From assembly GCA_019911805.1 (NCBI GenBank), contig JAIOJV010000077.1, forward strand, positions 62,001 to 126,000: a DNA stretch of 64,000 nucleotides. The letters are read 5' to 3'. Below the pieces are notes generated by a model. The model did no database searches. It was not told where the DNA came from and was given only the letters and a program-made list of their open reading frames with translations. Within the stretch, counting starts at the first letter, position 1, and each line of letters starts with the position of its first letter. The position numbers and the translations under genes were made by a program. The stretch comes from Gammaproteobacteria bacterium (lineage in GTDB: Bacteria > Pseudomonadota > Gammaproteobacteria > Thiohalobacterales > Thiohalobacteraceae). Shown here piece by piece: positions 1-8,195 of this stretch.

Positions 1-792
1 GCGGTTGAGACATCGAATGGTGACAACGGTGTGCCATGGATCGGTGGCCAGGCTGGTGGTTCAGGTCAGCCGCTTCTGGAGTTCACCGGCGATATCGTCA
101 AGGCCGGTTACAACCTCAACATGAACCGGCCCGTCACGGCGGTGGGACCGGTGCCGCCGGCATCGGCAACCCGGCTGTCCGAGGTCTGGGCCACACCCGC
201 CGATGCCAGAGACTGGGTGGTGGACGTAGTCGGCGAGAACATCGTCACCACCTGTGACACCTGCCGCAAGGACAGTATTCCCGGCACCGGTCTGTTGCCA
301 AAACTCTATCAAGAGTCGAGCACGGTGACGGTGGAGATTCAGAACCTGGTCAGTGGTGCGACGCCGCCGACGCTGGCAAACCTGGAGAACATCACCGCGC
401 CTGGGGTGGCCATCACGCGCCAGGTCATCGAAGCAATTCGGGAGATGCCAGCCTCCGAGCAGGGCCTGATCATGGGCCGGCTGGTCTCGGAGATCAGTAC
501 CGCGCGCACGGTGGAAAAGGCCCTGTTCGCCCGCCGGCTCTTACTCACGGGCCGGCAGGTGCCGGAGGTCTATGCCACCGAGGTGGCCCGCGAGCATGCC
601 GACACCTCCATCGCTGAACTGGACAAGGAAATCGAGAACCTTCTGTTCGAGACCCGGGTGCGCAAGGAAGTGGTCTCCGACACCGTGAGCATGTTGCTCA
701 AGCGCGCAGCGGCACGACGCCAGTCGTCCTTGAACACACCTACCGTACCGACGATCGATCCCAGGCCTTTGACCAATGGCCGCGTCCCGTAA
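1..792 (+). CDS. ICE conjugation protein, PFL_4711 family (TIGR03755), 5' end outside window
   Basis: The frame is open from base 1 to the TAA at 790-792, so this is the C-terminal part (about 263 residues) of a protein that normally runs to roughly 400. The GTG at 31 lies inside a conserved stretch and is probably not the start. Recognised features are the segment PWIGGQAGGSGQP, a CDTC cysteine pair (about residue 85 of the visible part), the GTGLLPKL segment and the charged tail LLFETRVRKE. These match the integrating conjugative element family named after PFL_4711, an envelope-associated part of the type IV secretion machinery of PFGI-1/SPI-7 elements. The exact role is unknown. The next gene overlaps its end, as in other such elements. 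Confidence 0.85.
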   Translation, partial: AVETSNGDNGVPWIGGQAGGSGQPLLEFTGDIVKAGYNLNMNRPVTAVGPVPPASATRLSEVWATPADARDWVVDVVGENIVTTCDTCRKDSIPGTGLLPKLYQESSTVTVEIQNLVSGATPPTLANLENITAPGVAITRQVIEAIREMPASEQGLIMGRLVSEISTARTVEKALFARRLLLTGRQVPEVYATEVAREHADTSIAELDKEIENLLFETRVRKEVVSDTVSMLLKRAAARRQSSLNTPTVPTIDPRPLTNGRVP

Positions 793-1159
793 CCGGTTAG
801 CGATGCGCAGACGCTGGTTCGTAATGCTGACATTGTTGGCATTCGGGTTGGCGTTGGGCATTGGTGCCTTTCTTTGGCACTCGGTGCAAACCTCGTCCGT
901 CGGTGTAATCCAGACCCGGATCGACGTGTTGAAGCCCGTGTTGACCACGATCCGATTTCTGCTGATCGGCATGGTGGCACTGTCATGGCCAGCGTTGATC
1001 CAAGGCCTCCATCGATGGGGCCGTGTTGATGAAGCGGGGGCGGCACGCTTGCTGTCGCTGCGTTGGCGGATCGTAACCTGGCTGGTCGTAATCGAACTGA
1101 TGCTTGGACAGAATCTTCTGGGCCGATTTATGGCTGCATTGCAGGGAGCCGGTGCATGA
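776..1159 (+). CDS. small ICE membrane protein upstream of TraG-N gene
   Basis: This codes for 127 residues with three hydrophobic stretches (about residues 13-32, 55-75 and 95-115) and a basic N-terminus, which suggests an inner-membrane protein. It overlaps the preceding conjugation gene by 17 bases and the following TraG-like gene by an ATGA overlap, so the three are probably translationally coupled. An alternative ATG at 803 (MRRRWFV) would give a 118-residue protein and fits a signal-anchor start; the sequence does not decide. Genes of this size and position are typical of PFGI-1-class elements. No function is assigned. Confidence 0.75.
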   Translation: MAASRNRLAMRRRWFVMLTLLAFGLALGIGAFLWHSVQTSSVGVIQTRIDVLKPVLTTIRFLLIGMVALSWPALIQGLHRWGRVDEAGAARLLSLRWRIVTWLVVIELMLGQNLLGRFMAALQGAGA

Positions 1160-2721
1160 CCGTCGACAGCTATCTGGAACTGTTTACTACTTTGTTCGGC
1201 TGGGCCTTCTACGGCATTCTTTGGGATGTGCTGGTGGGAACGGGCATCGTGTTCCTGCCCTTTCTCGGTATCCTCATCGACAACTGGCGGGAGCCGGCCG
1301 AAGGCGGCGAGTTCGGCACCGTCACCGGGTTGTCGCTGCGCCGTATGGAGATGGAAATTTTCATCGCGTTGTTGGTCGTTGTTCTGGCCGGGCAGCCGGC
1401 CGCGCTAACGCCGTTGAACGCCGGCACGCTCAGTTACATACCGCCGCCGACCTTGATCGACCCCACACCCACCACGGCGACCGTCGCCGCCTCTCAGAGT
1501 ACCTACGGCACAACCGGGTTTACGGGTTCGCCGGCAACGGTGAACATCCCAGTGTGGTGGTATGCGGTGCTGGCCATGACATCAGGTCTGAACCATGCGG
1601 TAGTCGAAGGGCTGCCCTCTGCAGCGGACATGCGTACCTATGAACAACAGGCCCGTCTGGCCACCATTGCGGATCCGCGTCTGCGACAGGAAGTCAGTGA
1701 TTTTTTCAGTCAGTGTTACATCCCGGCGCGCTCGAAATACCAGGCCGAGCGGCCGGCAACGGCTGCGGTCAACGCTCTGTTGGGTACCTACGGGCCGGAC
1801 GATCCCGACTGGATGGGATCACATGTCTATCGCGACACACCAGGTTATTACGACACCCTACGACCAGCCATGCAGGTCTCAGGCTGGACCTACAATGCGG
1901 CGCGCGACACGGAATACGATCTGGCCGCTCCACCCACCTGGGGCAAGCCCTACTGCAAACAATGGTGGGAAGACGGCTCGATTGGTCTAAGAGAAAAGCT
2001 GATTAACGAGGCCGATGCAACATCCGCCGGATTTTCAGGCCTCGTTGTCGCCGTGGCACCGGCACTGGCCAGTGAGAAGCAGAATGACGCCGTCGCCCGC
2101 ATCGTACTCACCAACTCCCCGCCGAGCTGGTCGAACAATGACCTCGTGGCAAACAACTCCGGCAGCACTGGGTTGGTGAGCAATGCGGAGAACATCGTGA
2201 AAGGCGGGTTGGCCTCAGGCGGCGTGGTCGCGGCATCGGCCATGTTCTCGGTGACCATGACCGCGGTCCTGCAGGCACTGCCCATGGTGCAGGCCGTGCT
2301 CCTGCTCGGCATCTATGCCTTGCTGCCCATGGTGGTGGTGCTGTCGCGTTACTCCATCTCCATGATGGTGATCGGCGCCATGGCCATTTTCACCGTCAAG
2401 TTCTGGAGCGTGCTCTGGTACCTGGCGCTGTGGGTGGATCAGAATCTCATCATGTCCATGTATCCGGACGTCAACATCTTCCTGCAGATCTTCGCCAACC
2501 CCGGCGAACATGACATTAAACGCATGCTGCTCAACATGATCACAACTAGTCTGTACCTGGGCCTGCCGTTGCTGTGGAGCGGGATGATGGCGTGGGCGGG
2601 GGTAAATATCGGACGCTCTATTACAGCGGCAACTTCACCATTGGCGCGACCGGCTGATGATGCAGGAAGGCAGGGAGGGAGTATCGGTAAGGCGGCAATC
2701 TCAAAAGGGATAAAGAGGTAA
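1156..2721 (+). CDS. conjugal transfer TraG-N-terminal-domain protein
   Basis: The ATG at 1156 overlaps the stop of the upstream gene (ATGA) and gives 521 residues. Hydrophobic segments lie near residues 10-35 and 75-95, followed by a long periplasmic part (about 110-370) rich in Trp and Tyr, and then a cluster of hydrophobic helices from about 385 to 500. This is the plan of the TraG N-terminal domain family of ICE mating-pair proteins, which act in the inner membrane during pilus assembly and mating-pair stabilisation. Family knowledge supports the role; no catalytic motif is expected. It closes the rightward conjugation operon. Confidence 0.85.
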   Translation: MTVDSYLELFTTLFGWAFYGILWDVLVGTGIVFLPFLGILIDNWREPAEGGEFGTVTGLSLRRMEMEIFIALLVVVLAGQPAALTPLNAGTLSYIPPPTLIDPTPTTATVAASQSTYGTTGFTGSPATVNIPVWWYAVLAMTSGLNHAVVEGLPSAADMRTYEQQARLATIADPRLRQEVSDFFSQCYIPARSKYQAERPATAAVNALLGTYGPDDPDWMGSHVYRDTPGYYDTLRPAMQVSGWTYNAARDTEYDLAAPPTWGKPYCKQWWEDGSIGLREKLINEADATSAGFSGLVVAVAPALASEKQNDAVARIVLTNSPPSWSNNDLVANNSGSTGLVSNAENIVKGGLASGGVVAASAMFSVTMTAVLQALPMVQAVLLLGIYALLPMVVVLSRYSISMMVIGAMAIFTVKFWSVLWYLALWVDQNLIMSMYPDVNIFLQIFANPGEHDIKRMLLNMITTSLYLGLPLLWSGMMAWAGVNIGRSITAATSPLARPADDAGRQGGSIGKAAISKGIKR

Positions 2722-2728
2722 ACCGTGA

Positions 2729-2938
2729 CTACATGTCATCTTCATACCAGCCGTCCGGATCAGCACCTGAATCAGCTCGTCCGGTACGAAAATTGTGTTC
2801 ACCGAATAGGTCCGAACCATCACCCTGCGGGCGATCATTGGCTTCCGGTTTATCGGTCGATGCAAGCACTCCGACAAGCGTAGCCAAAAAGACAACACCA
2901 GCCTTAATAAGCGAGAGAATCCGTTTTATGACGTTCAT
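2729..2938 (-). CDS. small single-span membrane protein (ICE cargo)
   Basis: This encodes 69 residues: a basic start, one hydrophobic helix (about residues 8-26, AGVVFLATLVGVLAS) and a very acidic, Gly-rich tail ending DPDGWYEDDM. A clear ribosome site (AGAAAGGAA) stands about 8 bases before the ATG at 2938. The ribosome site and protein-like composition favour this frame over a 101-codon plus-strand frame covering the same bases. It is last in the leftward run of small genes and converges on the TraG-N gene. Function unknown. Confidence 0.6.
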   Translation of the reverse strand: MNVIKRILSLIKAGVVFLATLVGVLASTDKPEANDRPQGDGSDLFGEHNFRTGRADSGADPDGWYEDDM

Positions 2939-3076
2939 CGATTATTCCTTTCTGTTCTGGGATGCGAATGGTCACGGTCATCAGAGCGCCAAAGTGAAGA
3001 TCACTGATGAATCATCACACCACTTCATCAATGAATGATAGCCGATGAAAATGGGGCCTTGGCCTACACTGATATT

Positions 3077-3445
3077 TTAGACTCGGCCAACGAACGGCAG
3101 TGACCGGCTGGTTAGCGCATCCAGCGCCAAGTGGCTCAGATAAGCGGCGCCGCCAACCAATAAGACTCCTCGTATTATTTTCTCGACTTCATCCTGCGGT
3201 TCCCAATGGTAGACCTTACGCATTCCTGCAGCCAATAAACCAAGCACCACGACGCTATGGAAGAACTGTCGATGGTTTGGGTTTCCTAAGGCAGGTTCGA
3301 TCATGTCCGGTAGTCTTCCCAAGAATGCGCCAACGGGTATGGCAGCAGCAGGATGGTGCAGGGCGCAAGATTTCTCTGGCGTATCGTTTTGGGTCATGAC
3401 AAGCGCAGCAATAGCGCCCGCGAATTGGTGGGTAGGACCGTTCAT
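3077..3445 (-). CDS. YdjM/DUF457-like inner-membrane metal-dependent hydrolase family protein
   Basis: This encodes 122 residues with the family signature at the N-terminus (MNGPTHQFAGA), then GRLPDMIEPALGNPNHRQFFHS and a later SHLALDALT. These His/Asp clusters are the conserved polar residues of the YdjM (DUF457) family. Hydrophobic segments near residues 60-75 and 90-110 suggest a membrane protein. A strong ribosome site (AAGGAG) precedes the ATG. Short members of this family are common cargo on integrative elements. The hydrolase name is historical; no activity can be claimed. Confidence 0.75.
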   Translation of the reverse strand: MNGPTHQFAGAIAALVMTQNDTPEKSCALHHPAAAIPVGAFLGRLPDMIEPALGNPNHRQFFHSVVVLGLLAAGMRKVYHWEPQDEVEKIIRGVLLVGGAAYLSHLALDALTSRSLPFVGRV

Positions 3446-3459
3446 GGGTTCTCCTTCAG

Positions 3460-3708
3460 TTATTTCAGTTTTCTCTTCACTTCATTAATCAAGTTGTCAC
3501 AGCACCCAGACACCTCGAATGTCAGTGAATCAAGATTACGGCCTTTCACTTTGATTCTGGGTTTCTGGCCATGTTCAGGGCAGCGTGCCGATCCGACAGT
3601 TTTGGATATCGAGTCCTGTACTGATTGAAGCATGGCAGACTCAAGTGCATCCCCCACGTTTCGTGGAGACACCTTCCTGCCGTTTATTTCAAAAGAGATG
3701 TCGATCAT
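3460..3708 (-). CDS. hypothetical small ICE protein, 82 aa
   Basis: The product is soluble, with a beta-rich start (MIDISFEINGRKV), an alpha segment with SAMLQSVQDSI, and three cysteines (SARCPEHG and GCCDN) that could bind metal. A GAGGG ribosome site sits upstream of the ATG at 3708. It lies 14 bases before the YdjM-like gene and 10 bases after the next gene upstream, so it is inside a tight leftward operon. The family is not recognised beyond being typical of mobile-element cargo. Confidence 0.65.
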   Translation of the reverse strand: MIDISFEINGRKVSPRNVGDALESAMLQSVQDSISKTVGSARCPEHGQKPRIKVKGRNLDSLTFEVSGCCDNLINEVKRKLK

Positions 3709-3718
3709 TTCGTTGCCC

Positions 3719-3982
3719 TCAATTGAACGTATATTCTTTCCAGGGGATCCGACTCGGATGGATGTTCCGCAAGAAACTCACAATATCTTTTCGACCCCAG
3801 TAGGTAGGAGTGCCGTGTGCATCCTGTCCCATCAGCACGACCGGCATGCCTGGGAACAGGGGCTGGAAAGATTGCGCTGCCTGCTGGCACTGTATCTGTG
3901 AGTTCAAGATATGGTTTTTCACCACAGTAATCGCAAAAGTCACACCCTGTTCCTTAATCACCGCGCCTTGGATCTTGGTCAT
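3719..3982 (-). CDS. hypothetical ICE cargo protein, 87 aa
   Basis: The start is set at the ATG at 3982 because a near-perfect GGAGG ribosome site lies 7 bases upstream; a longer reading from 4021 has no such support. The protein starts MTKIQGAVIKEQGVTFAIT and has a central VLMGQDAHGTPTYWGRKDIV segment. It has no membrane helix and no recognised catalytic motif. It sits between two other small genes of the same leftward operon. Function unknown. Confidence 0.65.
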   Translation of the reverse strand: MTKIQGAVIKEQGVTFAITVVKNHILNSQIQCQQAAQSFQPLFPGMPVVLMGQDAHGTPTYWGRKDIVSFLRNIHPSRIPWKEYTFN

Positions 3983-4040
3983 CGGGAATCCTCCGATATC
4001 AACTATTGAATGAGCCCCCATACAGCAAGGGGGCAGTTCA

Positions 4041-4214
4041 CTACTTCTCTTTTGTTACGCCTTTGAAAGGGGTTTTGCTGGATGTTTTGACATCCATAAA
4101 TTGCCCGGTCTCGGCATCGCGTTTAACCCAGTTGCCAGCAGGGGTCCTGGTCTGTGAGCGCTGTTTGACAGCGCCATTTCGGTGTCCGTCGCCTTTGGGA
4201 GGATTGGTGGCCAT
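4041..4214 (-). CDS. small conserved basic protein, 57 aa
   Basis: Translated from the ATG at 4214, this short gene starts MATNPPKGDGHRNGAVKQRS, contains WVKRDAETGQFMDVK and ends TPFKGVTKEK. A strong AGGAG ribosome site is placed 6 bases upstream. As I recall, the PPKGDGHR-GAVK and ETG-FMDVK pattern is that of a widespread family of short hydrophilic proteins of enterobacteria and pseudomonads, of unknown function. It is the first gene of the leftward operon behind the promoter at 4274-4299. A longer frame on the same strand (4055-4318) overlaps it but lacks a ribosome site and is judged spurious. Confidence 0.75.
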   Translation of the reverse strand: MATNPPKGDGHRNGAVKQRSQTRTPAGNWVKRDAETGQFMDVKTSSKTPFKGVTKEK

Positions 4215-4239
4215 GTTGGTCTCCTGTGCAAGTTAAAGA

Positions 4240-4265
4240 GCAGGTAGAGACCATCTCTACCCTGC
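4240..4265. promoter_or_regulatory. inverted repeat (hairpin or operator) in leader of leftward ICE operon
   Basis: GCAGGTAGAGA and TCTCTACCCTGC pair across a 3-base loop with one bulged base. The repeat lies between the leftward promoter and the first gene, where a repressor site or leader hairpin would act. Purely sequence-based. Confidence 0.35.
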
Positions 4266-4273
4266 GGATATTC

Positions 4274-4299
4274 TATAATCATCAAAATGATGATGTCAA
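4274..4299 (-). promoter_or_regulatory. sigma-70-like promoter with embedded inverted repeat
   Basis: On the minus strand a perfect TTGACA (4294-4299) is followed by a -10-like element (TATAGA at 16 bases or TAGAAT at 18). The spacer carries an inverted repeat, ATCATC-5-GATGAT (4278-4294). A repressor bound there would block the polymerase. It faces the 57-residue gene and lies between two divergent transcription units, so the neighbouring WYL regulator could bind it; that is inference. Confidence 0.5.
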
Positions 4300-4394
4300 T
4301 AGACCAAAAAGAGCGCAATAAGAAAAAAGATTACCATAAAGCGTCATTTTAGGGCAGAATATCTGACTACTTGGACCAGGGGAGAAAATTTACG

Positions 4395-5333
4395 GTGCAT
4401 CTGTCAGAAATAAGCCAGGCACAAACAGAGCGGTTATCCCACATTGATTTCAGGGCCTATTTCCTGGGGGAGATTGGTCGAAGTGATCTTGTGTCCCGGT
4501 TTGGTATAGGGGAGGCGGCTGCGACACGCGATATCACCCTCTATAGAGAGCTGGCGCCCAAAAATCTCGAATACGACACCAAGGCCAAATCTTATGTAAT
4601 GTCCGAGGCGTTCAAGCCCCTTTTTGATTATTCACCTGCCCAGGTACTGGCAGCACTCTCTCAAGGCTTTGGTGAGGATTTTGTTGGTAGCCACAAGCCG
4701 ATGATTCCCTGCGAAACACCGGCCGAGCTGAATAGCCCCCTGTTACCGGTACTCGCTGTTCTCACGCGTGCTATCCACCACAAGAAGGTGGTTCGCATTC
4801 AGTATCGTTCAATCGGATCAGGATTAAGCCGTCGTGAAATAGCCCCCTTTGCGTTGGTTGACAATGGTCTGCGTTGGCACGTGCGGGCTTATGACCGCAA
4901 ACGCCAGTTATTTACTGACTTCGTCATTACCCGTATCGCAGATCCAGTAATCACTGATGGTAAACCACAAGAACATGAAACACGTGAAGCGGACATCCAA
5001 TGGAATCGCATCGTTGAGATGGAGCTGGTGGCGCACCCGAAGTTGCCACACCCGGAAACTATTGAAATGGATTACGCCATGCAGGAGGGTGTACTAAAGG
5101 TCAATGTGCGTGCGGCCGTGGCGGGTTATGTACTTAGACGATGGAACGTGGACTGTACGGAAGATCACAGCCTAAAAGATACTGAAGATAATAGTCAGAA
5201 AGGGGCAGAGTATCACCTGTGGCTTCGGAACAGGCAGGCGCTATACGGTGTTCATAATCTGATGTTGGCGCCGGGTTATACAACGGAAATAGCCTCTGAC
5301 GATAAGAAAGAACAAGTATTGGGGAAACGCTAA
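4395..5333 (+). CDS. WYL-domain transcriptional regulator of defence island (BrxR/CapW-like)
   Basis: The GTG at 4395 has an AGGGGAG ribosome site 10-15 bases upstream and gives 312 residues; a TTG at 4371 would add eight. The N-terminal 80 residues form a winged-helix-like region (YFLGEIGRSDLVSRFGIGEAAATRDITLYREL). The middle (about 120-190) has the WYL pattern, with RIQYRSIGSGLSRREIAPFALVDNGLRWHVRAYD and a later downstream beta domain. This is the plan of BrxR/CapW regulators, which usually repress phage-defence operons and may respond to a nucleic-acid or nucleotide ligand. It is 6 bases upstream of the helicase gene and is probably the first gene and controller of that operon. Confidence 0.85.
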   Translation: MHLSEISQAQTERLSHIDFRAYFLGEIGRSDLVSRFGIGEAAATRDITLYRELAPKNLEYDTKAKSYVMSEAFKPLFDYSPAQVLAALSQGFGEDFVGSHKPMIPCETPAELNSPLLPVLAVLTRAIHHKKVVRIQYRSIGSGLSRREIAPFALVDNGLRWHVRAYDRKRQLFTDFVITRIADPVITDGKPQEHETREADIQWNRIVEMELVAHPKLPHPETIEMDYAMQEGVLKVNVRAAVAGYVLRRWNVDCTEDHSLKDTEDNSQKGAEYHLWLRNRQALYGVHNLMLAPGYTTEIASDDKKEQVLGKR

Positions 5334-5339
5334 GGGACG

Positions 5340-8195
5340 ATGATTACCGACTACCACGCCAAATACTTTGCTCACGAGCTGACCAAGCGTTGTTCATCGG
5401 ACAGCATTGAAAAGCTTGCAGGAGCCGTAGCCAGTGCGCAGGTTGATCTGAATCCCCACCAGGTCGACGCGGCCCTGTTCGCCTTCAAGTCGCCGCTCTC
5501 CAAGGGTGCGCTGTTAGCTGATGAAGTAGGGCTTGGTAAAACCATTGAAGCCGGCCTTGTATTGTCACAGAAGTGGGCGGAACACAAACGACGTATCCTG
5601 GTAATTACGCCCTCAAATCTACGCAAACAGTGGCATCAGGAGTTGACCGAGAAGTTCTTCCTGCCTTGCAGGCTGCTGGAATCAAAATCATACAACGCAG
5701 CGATTAAGCAGGGTCAGTTCAGGCCATTCGAGGGAGCGGAAATCATCATTTGCTCATACCAGTTTGCCAAAAACAAGGCGGATGACGTGCAAGTGGTGCC
5801 ATGGGATCTAGTGGTTATCGACGAAGCGCATCGACTGCGTAACGTCTATAAGCCGAAAAATGTCATTGCCAATACACTTAAGACTGCGCTTGCTGGCAAG
5901 GATAAGCTGTTGCTTACAGCAACACCGTTGCAGAACTCACTACTGGAGCTGTTCGGTCTGGTGAGCTTTATCGATGAACATACCTTCGGTGACCTCAAAA
6001 GCTTCCGTGAGCAATTCGCAAACCTGAATCAAGAGCAGGTGTTTCATACCCTTAAGGCAAGACTCAAGCCTGTCTGCCATCGTACCCTGCGTCGGCAGGT
6101 CACGGCGTACATTCCTTACACCAAACGTTTGCCTTTGGTGGAAGAGTTTACACCGGAGGAAAGCGAAGACCGGCTTTACCACCTCGTCTCCGAATACCTG
6201 CAACGGGATAATTTGCAAGCCTTGCCTTCAGGACAACGATCCCTGATGACCTTGGTGTTGCGCAAGTTGCTGGCCTCATCCACCTTTGCCATCGCCGGCG
6301 CACTCACTACCATTTCTAATCGCCTCAAAGCCAAGTTGGGCAAACAAGAACCAGCAGAATCGCTAGAGGATGCGCTGGATCAGGACTACGAAGCGCTGGA
6401 CGAAACCGCCGAGGAATGGACAGACGACGAACCCGCCGAATTACTCAGCGAGGAAGATCGAAACGCGCTTGAGCAGGAAATCGCCGATCTTGATGCATTT
6501 GCCACGCTCGCCACCTCCATCGATCACAATGCAAAAGGTCTGGCGCTGCTCAAAGCACTGGATATCGCCTTCGCCAAAGCCCATGAGATCGGTGCAGCGC
6601 AAAAAGCCATCATTTTCACAGAATCACGCCGCACTCAGGATTACCTGTTACGTTTGTTATCGGACAGTCCTTTTGCGGAGGGAATCGTCCTGTTCAACGG
6701 CTCAAATACGGACGAACGATCCAGGCAGATCTATAGCCAATGGCTTGAGCAACATCAAGGAACCGACAGGGTAACAGGTTCCCGTACCGGCGATATGCGA
6801 TCGGCACTGGTCGATTACTTTCGCGAGCAGGGCCGTATCATGATTGCCACTGAAGCCGGTGCTGAGGGTATCAATCTTCAATTCTGTTCACTTGTGGTTA
6901 ATTACGATCTGCCCTGGAACCCGCAACGCATCGAACAACGCATTGGTCGCTGCCACCGTTATGGTCAGAAGCACGATGTCGTTGTGGTCAATTTTCTCAA
7001 CCGTAAGAACGCCGCTGATCAGCGTGTGTTTGAACTGCTATCAGAAAAATTCCAGCTATTCGAAGGCGTTTTCGGCGCCAGCGACGAAGTCCTCGGCGCC
7101 CTCGAATCCGGCGTGGATTTCGAAAAGCGCATTGCCGCCATTTACCAGCAGTCACGCAAACCGGGTGATATCCAGGCGGCCTTCGATCAACTCCAGCTCG
7201 AACTGAGCCTGGAAATCAACGAGTCGATGACCCAGACGCGCCGCAAGCTGCTGGAGCACTTCGACGATGAAGTGCGCGAAAAGCTCAAGGTCCGCGACGA
7301 AGCCTCGAAAGCCTACCTCAACCGCTATGAGCGCTTACTGATACAACTCACCCGACATGAGCTGGATGGCCATGCTGAATTTCTGAGTGATGCCTCATTC
7401 CGACTGAAAACACAGCCCTTTTCTGGGTATGCGGCAGCCATTCCGCTGGGTTTATACGAGCTTCCCCGCCGTACCGGAGAAGCTCACCTTTATCGCCTTA
7501 ACCATCCACTCGCCGAGACGCTGATGGCACAGGCGAAAGCGCGCGATTTATCGCCTGCGGAGATTCACTTCGACTATGAGCTTCATGAAGGCAAGGTTAC
7601 CTTGCTGGAACCGTTCATTGGAAAATCCGGTTGGCTTGTTAGCACCCTGTTTACTGTCGAGTCTCTTGATCAAGCGGAAGATCACCTCATCCTCGCCGCG
7701 ATGACGGATGAAGGGCATATTTTAGATGAAGAAATAGCGGCGCGGCTTTTGACGCTACCTGGAACAGTTATCGGACAAGCGCCACCGAATATGAATACCT
7801 CGCAACTGGAAGTCATTATTCAAAACCGAAAAGCCTCAATTCAACGTGACATCTCCGAGCGCAATGCCCATTTTTTCGAGGCCGAGGCTGACAAGCTCGA
7901 TGGTTGGGCAGATGATTTGAAAGTCGGATTGGAACGGGAGATCAAGGAACTCGATCGACAGATCAAGGAAGCACGACGGGCTGCCACCATTGCACTCACG
8001 CTGGAAGAAAAGCTCGCGGGCCAAAAACAGATCAAGACCATTGAAGTGCAGCGCAATCAGAAACGGCGCACCTTGTTCGATGCGCAAGATCAGGTGGACA
8101 AACAGCGAGAGGAGTTGATTGCGCAAATTGAGGGGAAGCTACAACAGCAAACTGAATTGCGCCAGCTTTTTACAATTCGATGGAGTATCAGATGA
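5340..8195 (+). CDS. SNF2/RapA-like superfamily 2 helicase of the defence operon
   Basis: The 951-residue protein has all SF2 helicase signatures: Walker A DEVGLGKT (61-68), DEAH (161-164), motif III LLTATP (190-195), motif V ATEAGAEGINLQ (503-514) and motif VI QRIGRCHRYGQ (533-543). An acidic insert (about 335-390) splits the two RecA lobes. The C-terminal third ends in a long coiled coil (about 840-945). SNF2 helicases of this HepA/RapA type recur beside type III-like methylase/restriction pairs, where they are thought to move along or remodel DNA. The next gene starts inside its stop codon. DISARM DrmD was considered, but the DrmA, DrmB and DrmC partners are absent. Confidence 0.9.
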   Translation: MITDYHAKYFAHELTKRCSSDSIEKLAGAVASAQVDLNPHQVDAALFAFKSPLSKGALLADEVGLGKTIEAGLVLSQKWAEHKRRILVITPSNLRKQWHQELTEKFFLPCRLLESKSYNAAIKQGQFRPFEGAEIIICSYQFAKNKADDVQVVPWDLVVIDEAHRLRNVYKPKNVIANTLKTALAGKDKLLLTATPLQNSLLELFGLVSFIDEHTFGDLKSFREQFANLNQEQVFHTLKARLKPVCHRTLRRQVTAYIPYTKRLPLVEEFTPEESEDRLYHLVSEYLQRDNLQALPSGQRSLMTLVLRKLLASSTFAIAGALTTISNRLKAKLGKQEPAESLEDALDQDYEALDETAEEWTDDEPAELLSEEDRNALEQEIADLDAFATLATSIDHNAKGLALLKALDIAFAKAHEIGAAQKAIIFTESRRTQDYLLRLLSDSPFAEGIVLFNGSNTDERSRQIYSQWLEQHQGTDRVTGSRTGDMRSALVDYFREQGRIMIATEAGAEGINLQFCSLVVNYDLPWNPQRIEQRIGRCHRYGQKHDVVVVNFLNRKNAADQRVFELLSEKFQLFEGVFGASDEVLGALESGVDFEKRIAAIYQQSRKPGDIQAAFDQLQLELSLEINESMTQTRRKLLEHFDDEVREKLKVRDEASKAYLNRYERLLIQLTRHELDGHAEFLSDASFRLKTQPFSGYAAAIPLGLYELPRRTGEAHLYRLNHPLAETLMAQAKARDLSPAEIHFDYELHEGKVTLLEPFIGKSGWLVSTLFTVESLDQAEDHLILAAMTDEGHILDEEIAARLLTLPGTVIGQAPPNMNTSQLEVIIQNRKASIQRDISERNAHFFEAEADKLDGWADDLKVGLEREIKELDRQIKEARRAATIALTLEEKLAGQKQIKTIEVQRNQKRRTLFDAQDQVDKQREELIAQIEGKLQQQTELRQLFTIRWSIR

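Noticed and set aside
2733-3038. 101-codon plus-strand frame after the TraG-N gene
   Set aside because: The minus-strand 69-residue frame has a strong ribosome site and a membrane-helix pattern; the plus frame has neither.
4055-4318. 87-codon minus-strand frame starting MRSFWSID
   Set aside because: It starts inside the promoter with no ribosome site and overlaps the better-supported 57-residue gene in another frame.
5340-8195. DISARM DrmD assignment for the SNF2 helicase
   Set aside because: The family fold agrees, but no DrmA, DrmB, DrmC or DISARM methylase is present; the Mod/Res partners are type III-like.
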